Counted from the first letter of the stretch, positions 47,278 through 56,779 are shown. The stretch: 64,000 bases of DNA from Sphingomonas brevis (GCF_023516505.1 NZ_JAMGBB010000001.1:372001-436000); one strand, 5' to 3'. Notes: generated from the letters alone by a model not told the origin. Numbers and translations are program-made.

Positions 47278-47327
47278 TTCCTCCCGTGTTAAACGAAGTT
47301 TTACCGCTTCGACCTAGCATTGCCCCC

Positions 47328-47729
47328 ATGGACCAGAGCAGCGCCAGCCAAAATCGCAAGAATCGGCGGTCAAATGTGTTGATGTCGGCCAGCCTCGAGC
47401 TGTCGGGCACATCCTTGCCGGTCAAGCTGCGCAATCTCAGCTCGGAAGGCGCCTTGGTGGAGGGCGAGAAGCTGCCTGTGGAAGGTGCGTCCCTGCTGTT
47501 CCGCAAGGGCGATCTCAGCGTGGCCGGGACGATCGCCTGGGTTAAAGGGCGTCAGGCAGGTGTCAGTTTCACGCAAAGGCTCGATCCCGAGCAGTTGCTT
47601 CGCCATGTCCCGGCTCCGCGCGCGCGGGTCACGCCGGCCTTCCGCCGCCCGGGACTCACGAAGTTCACCGACGAAGATCAGGGTTACGGCGGTGCCTGGC
47701 ACTGGCGTTTCCCACACGCCACGGACTGA
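47328..47729 (+). CDS. PilZ domain protein
   Basis: 133 residues. It begins with RKNRRSNVLMSASLELSG and has LRNLSSEGALVEG and IAWVKGRQAGVSFTQRL. These match the PilZ pattern RxxxR and (D/N)xSxxG, with Asn in the second motif; it may bind cyclic-di-GMP. ATG 47328 is preferred; 47286 would add unconserved residues. Possible link to pili or motility, not shown here. Confidence 0.78.
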   Translation: MDQSSASQNRKNRRSNVLMSASLELSGTSLPVKLRNLSSEGALVEGEKLPVEGASLLFRKGDLSVAGTIAWVKGRQAGVSFTQRLDPEQLLRHVPAPRARVTPAFRRPGLTKFTDEDQGYGGAWHWRFPHATD

Positions 47730-47890
47730 GTCGGTCGCCGTCCAAATCGTTACGGCGTCATGTCGTTCGCAGATGTTCCGATAGCGCTGGTCGGGCGCAG
47801 CTTGCGGCTCATCTCGGCGAGGCGTACATTTTTGCCAGGACCATGCCCTGATAAGGATCTCCCCCGATAAAGGGCTCTGGAGCATCGCTC

Positions 47891-48871
47891 ATGATGATTT
47901 CGCATTGGCTGGCCGCAGCACTGATTGTGGGCGGCACCGCAGCCGTCGCTGAACCAACCCGGCTCGATATCGACAACGCACCGGCCCAGGCCATCGATAG
48001 CACGACTATCACCGACGAGGTGGCGCTGACCAGGGACAAGATCGACCGCATGACGGTCGACGTTTCGGTCGGGGGCAACGGCCCTTACCGCTTCCTGGTC
48101 GATACAGGTGCGGAGCGGACCGTGATTTCGCGTCAGCTGGCCCAGCGGCTAAAACTGGAAAGCGGCAAGGCGGCGACGCTTCACAGTGTGATTGGCGTGA
48201 ATCCCGTTGAAACGGTTTTTATCCCCCGCCTGCAGGTCAGCAATAGCCTGATCTCCGTGGTCGACGCGCCGGCGCTTGAAGCGGCCAACATCGGCGCTGA
48301 CGGGATGCTCGGTATCGACAGCCTGCGCTCTCAGCGGGTGATGTTCGATTTCAAGGCTCAAACCATGTCCATCACACCGGCCAATCGGCCGGTCGAAAAG
48401 ATGGACGGTGATACGATTGTTGTGCGGGCGCGCGCCCGAAGCGGCCGTCTGATCTTTACCCATGCCAAGATCGATGGGCAGAAGGTGACGGTCATCATCG
48501 ACACCGGATCACAGGTGACGATCGGCAATCCCGCACTCCAGCGCAGATTGATGCGGAGCAATATGTGGACCTCGCCGGTGCCAACGACGATTGAATCGGT
48601 GACTGGCGAGAAGCTTCCGGCGCGTTTGGCGATGGTCAAGGCGCTGGAGCTTGGCGATGTTCACCTCGACGACCTGCCGATCGCCTTTGCCGATGCACAC
48701 ATTTTTCGCCAGCTCGACCTCAAGGATGAGCCGGCGCTCCTACTGGGCATGAACGCGATGCGGGCATTCGACCGGGTCTCGATCGACTTCACGTCAAAGA
48801 AGGTACGGTTCGTGCTTCCAGGCACGAGCATGCGCGAGCCCGTTCGGCTGGCGGCAGTCGGCGCAATCTAG
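47891..48871 (+). CDS. Exported double retropepsin-like aspartic protease
   Basis: 326 residues with a signal peptide (about 1-21). Two retropepsin-like domains each keep an active-site motif: Asp71 in FLVDTGAERTVIS and Asp204 in VIIDTGSQVTIG. Most related exported bacterial proteins that I know have this two-domain arrangement, so the halves could pair into one active site as in pepsin. Substrate unknown; periplasmic location is inferred. Confidence 0.85.
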   Translation: MMISHWLAAALIVGGTAAVAEPTRLDIDNAPAQAIDSTTITDEVALTRDKIDRMTVDVSVGGNGPYRFLVDTGAERTVISRQLAQRLKLESGKAATLHSVIGVNPVETVFIPRLQVSNSLISVVDAPALEAANIGADGMLGIDSLRSQRVMFDFKAQTMSITPANRPVEKMDGDTIVVRARARSGRLIFTHAKIDGQKVTVIIDTGSQVTIGNPALQRRLMRSNMWTSPVPTTIESVTGEKLPARLAMVKALELGDVHLDDLPIAFADAHIFRQLDLKDEPALLLGMNAMRAFDRVSIDFTSKKVRFVLPGTSMREPVRLAAVGAI

Positions 48872-48889
48872 CTAGCCGCATCAACTAAG

Positions 48890-48929
48890 AAAAAGGGCCC
48901 GGACGAGACATGCTCGCCCGGGCCTTTTT
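48890..48929. terminator. Bidirectional intrinsic terminator
   Basis: AAAAAGG/CCTTTTT arms with CCCGG/CCGGG and CGAG/CTCG inner pairs form a long hairpin between the aspartic protease gene and the outer-membrane protein gene. Confidence 0.8.
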
Positions 48930-48944
48930 CATGCGCCGTTCGGC

Positions 48945-49967
48945 TCAGCCGCGTTCCGGCTCCGGCGGAGGCGGCGGCGGAGGTGGCGGCGGAGGCGGTG
49001 GCGGACAGGCGTCCGTCGCCAGGATCACCGAACCATCCGGGCACGTCTGCGTCGCCGGGGGCGGCGGAGGCGGTGGCGGCGGCGGCGGCGGAGGCGGGGG
49101 CGGCGGCTCTGCATGGCCGAAGTTGAAGATCAGGCTGGCCAGCAGGCTGTGCGACCGGAACTTATTGTCAAAGTCGGTCGACAAAACTGCGTCCGTCGTG
49201 CGGTCCACCAGTAGCGGCGCGGTAACACCGACATCGAACGTGTCCGGGTTGCCATCAAGGGCAAGGACGCTTTCGTTCACCAGATGAACATTGCCGGTCC
49301 GGAAGTAGCGATACTTAAGGCCAATATCGATGTTCGGGCTGATTGCGTAGCGGATGCCCGCAATCAGCTGCCACGCGAATGACCCGTCGCTGTCATCGAC
49401 GAAATCGGTGTTGACCTTGACCTTTGCCCAGCCGGCGCCGAGGCCGGCGTAGAAGGAGAAGCCATCCTCGTCACCGAAGTCGACCAGGCCGTTGAGCATG
49501 GCCGAGAAGACAGTGGTCTTGCCATTCAGATCGAAATCGCCGCTAACCAGCGGCGCCAATCCCGGCGCACCGGTATCCGGTGGAGCGGATGGCCGGTTCA
49601 ACGCCGTGTTCAGGCTGGCAACGAAACTGTCGTCGACATTGAGGTCTTTGAGCGGTGCCTTCTTCCAGCCAAGCTCGCCCTCAAGCCGGAACATGCCGAA
49701 ATCGTACCCGACGATGCCATCCAGATCGATACCCGTCTTGTAATCGAGGTGGAGCGCATTCTCGAAAAGCGTGTCGACCGGGGCGGGCGCCAGAATCGGC
49801 GGCGTTTGTGCGGGCTGAGTGGTAGTGTAGTCGGCGAAGATGTCGGCATCCTTGTCCGGAGACCATAGGGCGCCGCCTTCTATGCCGAGATAGAGCTGGC
49901 CGTCGCGTGCCTGGGCCGGTGTTGCGACTGCGGCCACGCAGACCGCCGCGAGTAGATATTTTTTCAT
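48945..49967 (-). CDS. Outer-membrane beta-barrel protein with two poly-proline tracts
   Basis: 340 residues: signal peptide (about 1-20, ATPAQA), a beta-barrel like OmpA/opacity proteins (QLYLGIEGGALWSP, FSFYAGLGAGWAKVK, GIRYAISPNIDIGLKYRYF, LLASLIFNFG), then about 17 prolines, a Cys-containing linker (ATQTCPDGSVILATDACP), about 14 more prolines and the end EPERG. No peptidoglycan-binding OmpA domain follows. The GGC/GGA-type codon repeats on the other strand open a false glycine-rich frame. Confidence 0.88.
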   Translation of the reverse strand: MKKYLLAAVCVAAVATPAQARDGQLYLGIEGGALWSPDKDADIFADYTTTQPAQTPPILAPAPVDTLFENALHLDYKTGIDLDGIVGYDFGMFRLEGELGWKKAPLKDLNVDDSFVASLNTALNRPSAPPDTGAPGLAPLVSGDFDLNGKTTVFSAMLNGLVDFGDEDGFSFYAGLGAGWAKVKVNTDFVDDSDGSFAWQLIAGIRYAISPNIDIGLKYRYFRTGNVHLVNESVLALDGNPDTFDVGVTAPLLVDRTTDAVLSTDFDNKFRSHSLLASLIFNFGHAEPPPPPPPPPPPPPPPPPATQTCPDGSVILATDACPPPPPPPPPPPPPPEPERG

Positions 49968-50288
49968 TTCGAACCCCCTTTATTTTGAGCCGGTGTCCAA
50001 GTCGCCAAACCCGGCCCCCTTGGAAAGGTTGCAGCAAAATGGCGTGAGATCGGTTTTCGGATCGGACCTGTGGCCTACCTGCCACAACTAACTGAGGAGT
50101 AGCCCGGATCGCACTCTAACGTGCGAATTCGGTTGAACAGGGACAAGCAGCTTGGGTTAATATAGGGCAGAGTAATGAGCTGCTCGTGCTACGGAACCAT
50201 TTGAAAAGATTGATGGGTCGGCGAGAATGATGCAGCATAGGTTCGCCAAGTCGTTGCACAGGGCACAGGCCAACATCGGGGAAATGTC
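49968..50288. other. Divergent intergenic region (321 bp)
   Basis: Holds the start signals of the outer-membrane protein (minus) and the L,D-transpeptidase (plus). Possible plus-strand promoter: TTGAAC (50133-50138) and TAATAT (50158-50163) with a long 19-base spacer. A small CGCAC/GTGCG hairpin is at about 50110-50125. I see no gene here. Confidence 0.4.
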
Positions 50289-51641
50289 GTGATTTCGCAG
50301 ACCTGCAAGCTAGTCCTTCTTGCCGCGGTGCTTGGCTCGAGCCCGGCCTATGCCAAGAAGCCGCCGAAGCCGGTATCGGCGCCAGTGGTCACCCCTATCT
50401 TCGCGCGCAATTTCACGCCGATCGATCGCTTCTATTCGGCGCGCAAGGACGCGCTACTGTGGATGTCGAACCGGGAGGCGCAAGTCGCGCTGATCCAATT
50501 GCTGCGCGATGCGCCGATCGACGGATTCACGCGCGGTCCGGATCTCGCGACTCAGATTGAGGGTGCGATCACCGCCGCGCAAACAGGCACTCCGGCAGCT
50601 GCCACCAGTGCCGACCGCCTCATGTCGCAGGCGCTGATCGACTATGTCCAGTCGCTCTACACGCAAGTTCCCGGCATGACCTATGGTGACAATTGGGTGC
50701 GCCCAAAGGCGCCTAGCGGGGAAACGATCCTCGCTACCGCCGCCCGGGCTCCGTCGCTCGCAGCGCACATGGATGAGGTATGGAACCTCAACCCGGTCTA
50801 TGCGCAGCTCCGCAAGGCTGCAGTCGAAGAAGCCAAGCTTCCGAACGGTGGCCAGTCGGCCCGTCTTGCGCTCAACCTGTCGCGCGCGCGGTTCAAGCCG
50901 CCATCAAACAAATTCATTTTGGTCGACATCGCATCCGCCCGGCTGTGGATGTACGAAAATGGCGCCCCGGTGGATTCGATGAAAGTCGTCGTCGGCAAAA
51001 ACGAAGTCGATCCAAAGAGCGGTGCGAGCCTCCGGACACCGATGCTTGCGGGCGTCATGTATTACGCGATTTACAACCCTTACTGGCACGTTCCCGATCA
51101 TCTTGTGCGCCTCAACATCGCACCGGCCGTGGCAAAGCTAGGACCCAACGCGCTCAAGGGTAACAAATATGAGGTGGTCGATAGCTGGTCGAGCAACCCG
51201 GTAATCGTCGACCCGGCGACAGTTGACTGGAAGGCGGTATCCGCCGGCACGGCTCACGCCTTGCTTCGTCAGAAGCCGACAGGCGCAAATTCCATGGGCA
51301 AGATGAAATTCCCGTTCGAAAACGGGCTCGGCATCTATCTCCACGACACGCCGCATAAGGAATATTTCAAAGAGGCGGTGCGAACGCTCAGCAATGGCTG
51401 CATTCGTTTGGAACGAGCTGCTGATTTCGGAAGCTGGATGATGGGTCGGCCGGCGAGGCCTGAAGATACGTCGGCCGAGTTGACCGTACCCTTCCCGCAG
51501 GGTGTGCCGATATACGTCACATATCTGACGGCGCTGCCCGATACGGGTAAGATCGCTTATGGCAAGGATGTCTATGGCTGGGATGCCCGGGCACCGATGA
51601 CCGGCCAGGCGGTGGTGCAGGCAGCTGGCGCTGGGTCTTAA
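50289..51641 (+). CDS. L,D-transpeptidase (YkuD family, YcbB-like)
   Basis: 450 residues from a GTG codon. Signal peptide (about 1-23), an N-terminal all-helical region with a putative peptidoglycan-binding role, then the YkuD domain with HDTPHKEYF and the catalytic Cys371 in RTLSNGCIRLERAADFG. These enzymes make 3-3 cross-links in peptidoglycan or attach proteins to it. Followed by a bidirectional terminator. Confidence 0.92.
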   Translation: MISQTCKLVLLAAVLGSSPAYAKKPPKPVSAPVVTPIFARNFTPIDRFYSARKDALLWMSNREAQVALIQLLRDAPIDGFTRGPDLATQIEGAITAAQTGTPAAATSADRLMSQALIDYVQSLYTQVPGMTYGDNWVRPKAPSGETILATAARAPSLAAHMDEVWNLNPVYAQLRKAAVEEAKLPNGGQSARLALNLSRARFKPPSNKFILVDIASARLWMYENGAPVDSMKVVVGKNEVDPKSGASLRTPMLAGVMYYAIYNPYWHVPDHLVRLNIAPAVAKLGPNALKGNKYEVVDSWSSNPVIVDPATVDWKAVSAGTAHALLRQKPTGANSMGKMKFPFENGLGIYLHDTPHKEYFKEAVRTLSNGCIRLERAADFGSWMMGRPARPEDTSAELTVPFPQGVPIYVTYLTALPDTGKIAYGKDVYGWDARAPMTGQAVVQAAGAGS

Positions 51642-51680
51642 GACGCTCCGATCCAGCGGCCAATTCGCTTCGCTCCATGA

Positions 51681-51723
51681 GTCAGAAAAGCCCGCCGTCC
51701 CCTGGATAGCGGGCTTTTCTGAC
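51681..51723. terminator. Perfect 15-bp bidirectional terminator
   Basis: GTCAGAAAAGCCCGC (51681-51695) pairs exactly with GCGGGCTTTTCTGAC (51709-51723) around 13 bases. It ends the L,D-transpeptidase on the plus strand and, in mirror image, the tRNA-Lys on the minus strand, touching its CCA end. Confidence 0.85.
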
Positions 51724-51799
51724 TGGTGAGCCGTGCTGGATTCGAACCAGCGACCTACTGATTAAAAGTCAGTTGCTCTACCGACTGAGCTAACGGCCC
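51724..51799 (-). tRNA. tRNA-Lys (anticodon TTT)
   Basis: 76 bases including an encoded CCA. The acceptor stem GGGCCGT/ACGGCTC, D arm GCTCAGTCGGTAGAGC, anticodon loop CTTTTAA (anticodon TTT at 51766-51764) and T arm CTGGTTCGAACCAG fit a lysine tRNA. Confidence 0.97.
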
Positions 51800-51855
51800 T
51801 CACAGCATTGGAAAACTGGTGATGTCTCGCGGACACCCCAATTTTCGCGATGGCC

Positions 51856-52347
51856 CTAGCCAACCCGCCGCCGCTTGCCAAGGCGAGACGCGAGGTGGCG
51901 GGGCGTCAATCCGCCGATCACCCGCCAACCGGGCGCGATTGCTGCCATAGGTCCGACCACGAAATCCCGTTCGCGAAGGCGCGGGTGCGGAATTGTGAGG
52001 CATCGCGAGCGAAACGGCGGACCGTCCCACGCAACCAGGTCGAGGTCGAGCACCCGAGGTCCCCAGCGCTTGCCCATCCTACGCCCGAAGCGGCGTTCCA
52101 GGGCCTTCAAGCCCGACAGCATCATCCTAGGCGCGAGCGGACTTTCGACCAGCGCGACCGCATTGGCAAAGTCACGCCCGGCGCCGCCGACCGCCTTGTT
52201 CAAAACGATCGGCGAGGCATCGAACAGCTCATATTCGGCATCGAGCCGGGCGATCGCCGCCTCGACAACGCCGGCGGGTCGCCCGTGGCGGACATGGCGC
52301 CGGTTGGAACCGAGGGCGATGGCATAAAGGTGCGTTGCGTCGCTCAC
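51856..52347 (-). CDS. folK: 2-amino-4-hydroxy-6-hydroxymethyldihydropteridine pyrophosphokinase
   Basis: Transfers diphosphate to hydroxymethyldihydropterin in folate synthesis. 163 residues with YAIALGSNRRHVRHG, NAVALVESPLAP, the signature RRMGKRWGPRVLDLDLVAWD and IPHPRLRERDFVVGPMAAIA. It stands alone. Confidence 0.94.
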   Translation of the reverse strand: MSDATHLYAIALGSNRRHVRHGRPAGVVEAAIARLDAEYELFDASPIVLNKAVGGAGRDFANAVALVESPLAPRMMLSGLKALERRFGRRMGKRWGPRVLDLDLVAWDGPPFRSRCLTIPHPRLRERDFVVGPMAAIAPGWRVIGGLTPRHLASRLGKRRRVG

Positions 52348-52370
52348 CTGGGACCGCCTAGGCTAGCTCA

Positions 52371-52874
52371 ATGCCAGAGGCCAGCGATGAAATCCGGACG
52401 CAGCGGCTGCTGCTTCGCCGAGCGACCATGGATGACGTCGATGCGATGCATGCGATCATGAGCAATCCGCGGGCAATGCGATACTGGTCGACTCCGCCGC
52501 ACGCCGAGCTCGCCGAGTCCGAGCGTTGGATGGCATCGATGGTCGATGCGGACCCGGTGGTCAGCGACGATTTCATTGTGACGGTCGACGGGCAATTGAT
52601 CGGCAAGCTTGGTGCATGGAAGCTTCCGGAAGTCGGCTTCCTGCTGGACCCCGATCACTGGGGGCGTGGCTATGCGTTGGAAGCTCTCAATGCGTTCGTG
52701 GAGCGACGCAGGGCGCGGGGATCGAGCCATCTGACTGCCGATGTCGATCCTCGCAATGCGGCATCGATCCGCCTTCTGGAACAGTCGGGATTTATCGAAA
52801 CCGGCCGCGCTCAAGGCACTTGGCAGGTCGGCAGCGAACTATGCGACAGCATTTACTTCCGGCTGGATCTTTAG
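52371..52874 (+). CDS. GNAT-family N-acetyltransferase (RimJ-like)
   Basis: 167 residues. It begins EIRTQRLLLRRATMDDVDAM and has the acetyl-CoA-binding region GYALEALNAFVERRRARGSS and DPRNAASIRLLEQSGF. Substrate unknown (amino acid, peptide or small amine). It overlaps aguB tail to tail by 4 bases. Confidence 0.87.
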   Translation: MPEASDEIRTQRLLLRRATMDDVDAMHAIMSNPRAMRYWSTPPHAELAESERWMASMVDADPVVSDDFIVTVDGQLIGKLGAWKLPEVGFLLDPDHWGRGYALEALNAFVERRRARGSSHLTADVDPRNAASIRLLEQSGFIETGRAQGTWQVGSELCDSIYFRLDL

Positions 52875-53722
52875 ACGTCCTGGGTTAGACGCCCGTAAAG
52901 TTCGGGCCTGCGGTCTCGGAAAAACCCGAATGCGGCGCGATGCTTTTTGGCGGCGGCCAGATCGAGGGTCGCCACCAGCACACCGGTTTCGTCGGCACCA
53001 AATTCAGCCAGCATGTCGCCGCGCTCGTCGCAAATGAAACTGTGGCCATAGAAGCGCTGGCCATGCTCGGTGCCGATGCGGTTGGCCGCAACCACCGGCA
53101 CAACGTTGCTAACCGCATGGCCGACCATCGCCCGGCGCCATAGCCTGGAAGTGTCGAGGTCGGGGTCGTGCGGTTCGGTGCCGATCGCGGTCGGGTAGAA
53201 AAGGATTTCCGCGCCCATCAACATCATCGATCGCGCCGTCTCCGGATACCATTGGTCCCAGCAGACACCGACGCCGATCGTTGAATGATGCGGTCCGTTC
53301 CACACCTTGAAGCCGGTATTACCTGGGCGGAAATAGAATTTTTCCTCATAGCCCGGGCCATCCGGGATGTGGCTCTTTCGATAAATTCCGGCAACCTTGC
53401 CGTCCGGGCCGATCATCGCCAGCGAATTATAATGATGCGGCCCGTCGGCTTCGAAGAAGCTGGTCGGGATCCACAGCTTCAGCTCCCGCGCCAATTCCTG
53501 CATTGCCAGCACCGAAGGGTGCTCCGCAGTCGCCCGTGCATCGGCGAACAGCGTTTCATCCTCGACGCGGCAGAAATAGGGGCCTTCGAACAGCTCCGGC
53601 GGCAAGACCACCTCGGCGCCTTTCGAATGGGCTTCACGCACCAGCTCGGCGACATTCCTAATGTTGGCGACCGTGTCCTCGCCAAAGGCGAGTTGAAGCG
53701 CGGCGACGGTGATCTTGGTCAT
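52871..53722 (-). CDS. aguB: N-carbamoylputrescine amidase
   Basis: Nitrilase-superfamily enzyme of 283 residues that releases putrescine, CO2 and ammonia from N-carbamoylputrescine. The catalytic Glu (LPPELFEGPYF), Lys (YRKSHIPDGPGYEEKFYF) and Cys (GVGVCWDQWYPE) are present. It starts inside the aguA stop (ATGA). Confidence 0.94.
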   Translation of the reverse strand: MTKITVAALQLAFGEDTVANIRNVAELVREAHSKGAEVVLPPELFEGPYFCRVEDETLFADARATAEHPSVLAMQELARELKLWIPTSFFEADGPHHYNSLAMIGPDGKVAGIYRKSHIPDGPGYEEKFYFRPGNTGFKVWNGPHHSTIGVGVCWDQWYPETARSMMLMGAEILFYPTAIGTEPHDPDLDTSRLWRRAMVGHAVSNVVPVVAANRIGTEHGQRFYGHSFICDERGDMLAEFGADETGVLVATLDLAAAKKHRAAFGFFRDRRPELYGRLTQDV

Positions 53723-54693
53723 TCGGGTACCTGCTGGGAAATACAGTGGAAGCTGCCACCGCCGGTCAGGATGTGGTCGGCCCGAAGCCCGATTGCAACG
53801 CGCCCCGGAAACAGCGCCTGGATCGCGTCGACCGCGGCCTGGTCATTTGCCGCGCCGTAGAGCGGCACGACCACCGCGGCATTGCCGATGTAAAAGTTCA
53901 TGTAGCTGGCCGGGATGATTTCACCGTCAAGCTCGACCAGGCCAGGCGAAGGGATGGCGACTACTTCGAAGTCGGCATCCAGCAGTGCTTCGGCGGCATC
54001 AGCGAAGGCGGCGGCATTGGGATCGTCCAGCGTCGCTTCCGGCACGGCGACCCGGTTGGGTCCGACAAAACGGGCGAGGTTATCGACATGGCCGTCGGTA
54101 TGGTCATTGACGAGGCCGTCACCGAGCCAGACGATCCGGCTTCCGCCAAGGTCGCGCTTCAGCCGCTCCTCAATCCCGTCCCTGTCCAGATCGGGATTGC
54201 GATTGGGATTGAGCAGGCATTGCTCGGTGGTCAGGAAGGTGCCGGATCCGTCGCCGTCGATCGCACCGCCCTCAAGGATCCAGTCGCACCGCGTGCAGGG
54301 CATTGACGCTTCGGCGGCGAGGCGCTGGCCGATGGTATCGTCGCCATGCAGGTCATATTTGCCGCCCCAGCCATTGAAGTCGAAATCGACGGCGCGGCGA
54401 TCGGCGCCGGAGCCGAGGACAATCGCCGCGGTATCGCGCAGCCAGATATCTCCGAACGGCTCGACAATCACCTTGGCGAATGGGGCCAGGCGGCGGGCTT
54501 CGGAGGCTGCGGCTTCGTCGGCCGCGACCAGCCACACCTGTTCTCCCCTGCCGTCGGCATGGACCGCGGCTGCGAAGGCGGCGACTTCGGCCTGGGCCGG
54601 CGCAAGGTCATTTTCCCACAGGTCGGCGGCGCTGGGGAATCCGATCCACACCGCGGCATGAGGCGCCCATTCGGGAAGGGGAGGCTGGGTCAT
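53719..54693 (-). CDS. aguA: Agmatine deiminase
   Basis: Hydrolyses agmatine to N-carbamoylputrescine and ammonia, feeding AguB. 324 residues from ATG 54693 (MTQPPLPEWAPHAAVWIGFP). Catalytic residues: Asp in FGDIWLRDTAAIV, His in GDGLVNDHTDGHVDNLARF and Cys in GGGSFHCISQQ. The two genes give arginine-derived putrescine if an arginine decarboxylase exists elsewhere. Confidence 0.94.
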   Translation of the reverse strand: MTQPPLPEWAPHAAVWIGFPSAADLWENDLAPAQAEVAAFAAAVHADGRGEQVWLVAADEAAASEARRLAPFAKVIVEPFGDIWLRDTAAIVLGSGADRRAVDFDFNGWGGKYDLHGDDTIGQRLAAEASMPCTRCDWILEGGAIDGDGSGTFLTTEQCLLNPNRNPDLDRDGIEERLKRDLGGSRIVWLGDGLVNDHTDGHVDNLARFVGPNRVAVPEATLDDPNAAAFADAAEALLDADFEVVAIPSPGLVELDGEIIPASYMNFYIGNAAVVVPLYGAANDQAAVDAIQALFPGRVAIGLRADHILTGGGSFHCISQQVPE

Positions 54694-54791
54694 TGCGCGG
54701 CGCGATACCAGTGCATTCGAAATGCGCCAAGCCGGGCTTGCATCTTGCGAGTCCGGCGGCATTATTGGCCAGTACTAGGGGGAGGTAACGC

Positions 54792-56771
54792 GTGAGTTTT
54801 AGGAAGTTGATTGTCGCCGGCCTGTTGGCCGGCGTACCAGTTTGTGCGACTGCGGCAGTGAAGCCATTGGCCGAAGATGCCGCGGCATTTGGAACGCGCG
54901 AAGCCGCATCCCAAGTCGCAATGTCACCCAGCGGGAAAAAGGTCGTCATCCTGGTTGCGGGGTCCGGAGGGACTACCGCCGCCAAGGTTTTCGACCTGGT
55001 GACGGGGAGCGCCAGCACGCCCGTTTCGTCGACAGGCGCGGGGAATTCGCTGCGCTGGTGCAAGTTCGGCAGTGAGACGGTTCTGGTCTGCAACTATGGC
55101 GGGATCGTCGCCGATTCGGCCTATGGATTGATCGGGTACAGCCGGCTGGTTCGTGTCGACGTTGATGGCAAGAACCTGCAGCAGCTCGGGCAGCGCAAGA
55201 GCTTCTATGATTCCGGCCTCCGCCAGGTTGACGGTTCGATCATCGACTGGCTCCCGGGTTCTGGCGGCGCGATCCTGATGGCGCGCGACTATGTGCCCGA
55301 AGAGGGCAAGACGGACACGCGGATTTCGCGCAAGCAACGGGGACTGGCGGTCGACCGCATCGATCTCAAATCCGTGAAATCGGAGACGATCGAGCGGCCT
55401 CTTCCGGGAATCAACGGCTACATGACCGACGGTCGCGGGCAGGTGCGGCTACGATTCCAGGTTGAGTCGGCTGCTGGCCAGCTGACGGGCAAGACGAGGC
55501 TGACTTATCGACCCAGGGGAAGCTCGGACTGGCAGCCGCTCGGCATTTATGAGGACGACAACGAAGCAAGCATCCTGCCGCTTGCGATCGAGGCTCAGAC
55601 CGACAAGCTCTATTTCCTGCGCAAGCTGAATGGGCGCCAGGCGCTCTATCGGATGGCATTGAACGGCTCAAACGATGTCGAACTGGTCGCGAAGAACGAC
55701 CTGGTGGATATCGACAATGTGACCAGGATCGGTCGAGGTCAGAAGGTGATCGGCTACACCTATGCCGAGGAAGATCGCCATGCGGCCTATTTCGATCCCG
55801 AATTCGGCGGTCTGACCGCCAAGCTTGGCCGAGCGTTGCCGAATCAGCCCTTGATCGATTTCGTCGACGCCAGTGAGGACGGTAATTCCCTGTTGGTCTT
55901 CGCCGGTTCGGACGTGCTGCCGGGCACTTATTATTTCCTCGATCGAACGACCAAGGAAATGAGCCCGATCGCGGACGTCAGGCCAAAGCTGGTCGATCGC
56001 ACGCTAAGCCCGGTCAAATCGATCCGATACAAGGCGCGCGACGGCGCTTCCATTCAGGCCTATTTGACGATTCCCGCGAGCAGCTCCGGCAAGAATCTGC
56101 CGGCGGTTGTCCTCCCGCATGGCGGCCCCAGTGCACGTGACGAGTGGGGATTCGACTGGCTGCCGCAGTTCCTTGCCGCGCGAGGCTATGCCGTCATCCA
56201 ACCGAACTACCGCGGCTCCGAAGGTTTCGGCGACCAGTACAAGAATGTAAATGCGTTCAAGAATTGGGAGACTGCGATCGGCGACGTGAACGATGCCGTG
56301 CGTCATCTGGTTACCGAAGGCATTGCCGACAAAAATCGGCTGGCGATCGTCGGCTGGTCTTATGGCGGTTATGCCGCCCTGCAATCGGCCGCGGTAGATC
56401 CGACGCTATACAAGGCGATTGTGGCGATCGCGCCGGTTACGGACCTTGCACTGCTCAAGTCGGAGTCGGAGGGCTACACCAACTCGAACCTGGTCAAGGA
56501 GTTCGTCGGATCAGGCGACCATGTCCGCCGCGGATCGCCGCTGCGTAACGCGTCCGCGCTGAAGGCGCCGGTACTACTGGTGCACGGCGATCTGGATATC
56601 AACGTCGGGGTGCAGCACAGCCTGCAAATGGAATCTGCCTTGAAATCAAGCGGGTCCCCGGTCGAATTGCTGCGCTATCCCGAGCTCGACCACCAACTGG
56701 TCGACAGCAATGCGCGAGTAGAAATGCTGACCAAGATCGGCGAGTTGCTCGGCCGTACAATCGGCAATTAG
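54792..56771 (+). CDS. S9-family prolyl oligopeptidase-like peptidase
   Basis: 659 residues from a GTG with a strong GGGGGAGGT site. Signal peptide (about 1-23), beta-propeller region up to about 400 and an alpha/beta-hydrolase domain with HGGPSARDEWGF, the nucleophile Ser in GWSYGGYAAL, and the Asp and His in HGDLDINVGVQHS and PELDHQLVDSNA. It is probably a periplasmic dipeptidyl- or acylaminoacyl-peptidase. Exact specificity cannot be read. Confidence 0.9.
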   Translation: MSFRKLIVAGLLAGVPVCATAAVKPLAEDAAAFGTREAASQVAMSPSGKKVVILVAGSGGTTAAKVFDLVTGSASTPVSSTGAGNSLRWCKFGSETVLVCNYGGIVADSAYGLIGYSRLVRVDVDGKNLQQLGQRKSFYDSGLRQVDGSIIDWLPGSGGAILMARDYVPEEGKTDTRISRKQRGLAVDRIDLKSVKSETIERPLPGINGYMTDGRGQVRLRFQVESAAGQLTGKTRLTYRPRGSSDWQPLGIYEDDNEASILPLAIEAQTDKLYFLRKLNGRQALYRMALNGSNDVELVAKNDLVDIDNVTRIGRGQKVIGYTYAEEDRHAAYFDPEFGGLTAKLGRALPNQPLIDFVDASEDGNSLLVFAGSDVLPGTYYFLDRTTKEMSPIADVRPKLVDRTLSPVKSIRYKARDGASIQAYLTIPASSSGKNLPAVVLPHGGPSARDEWGFDWLPQFLAARGYAVIQPNYRGSEGFGDQYKNVNAFKNWETAIGDVNDAVRHLVTEGIADKNRLAIVGWSYGGYAALQSAAVDPTLYKAIVAIAPVTDLALLKSESEGYTNSNLVKEFVGSGDHVRRGSPLRNASALKAPVLLVHGDLDINVGVQHSLQMESALKSSGSPVELLRYPELDHQLVDSNARVEMLTKIGELLGRTIGN

Positions 56772-56779
56772 GCAAAAGA

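Noticed and set aside
48961-49107. Possible CRISPR or tandem repeat
   Set aside because: The repeat is a run of proline codons inside a gene, without spacers of constant length.
48910-49287. Plus-strand open frame rich in glycine
   Set aside because: It is the complement of the poly-proline codons of the outer-membrane protein on the minus strand; no ribosome-binding site and no other sign of coding.
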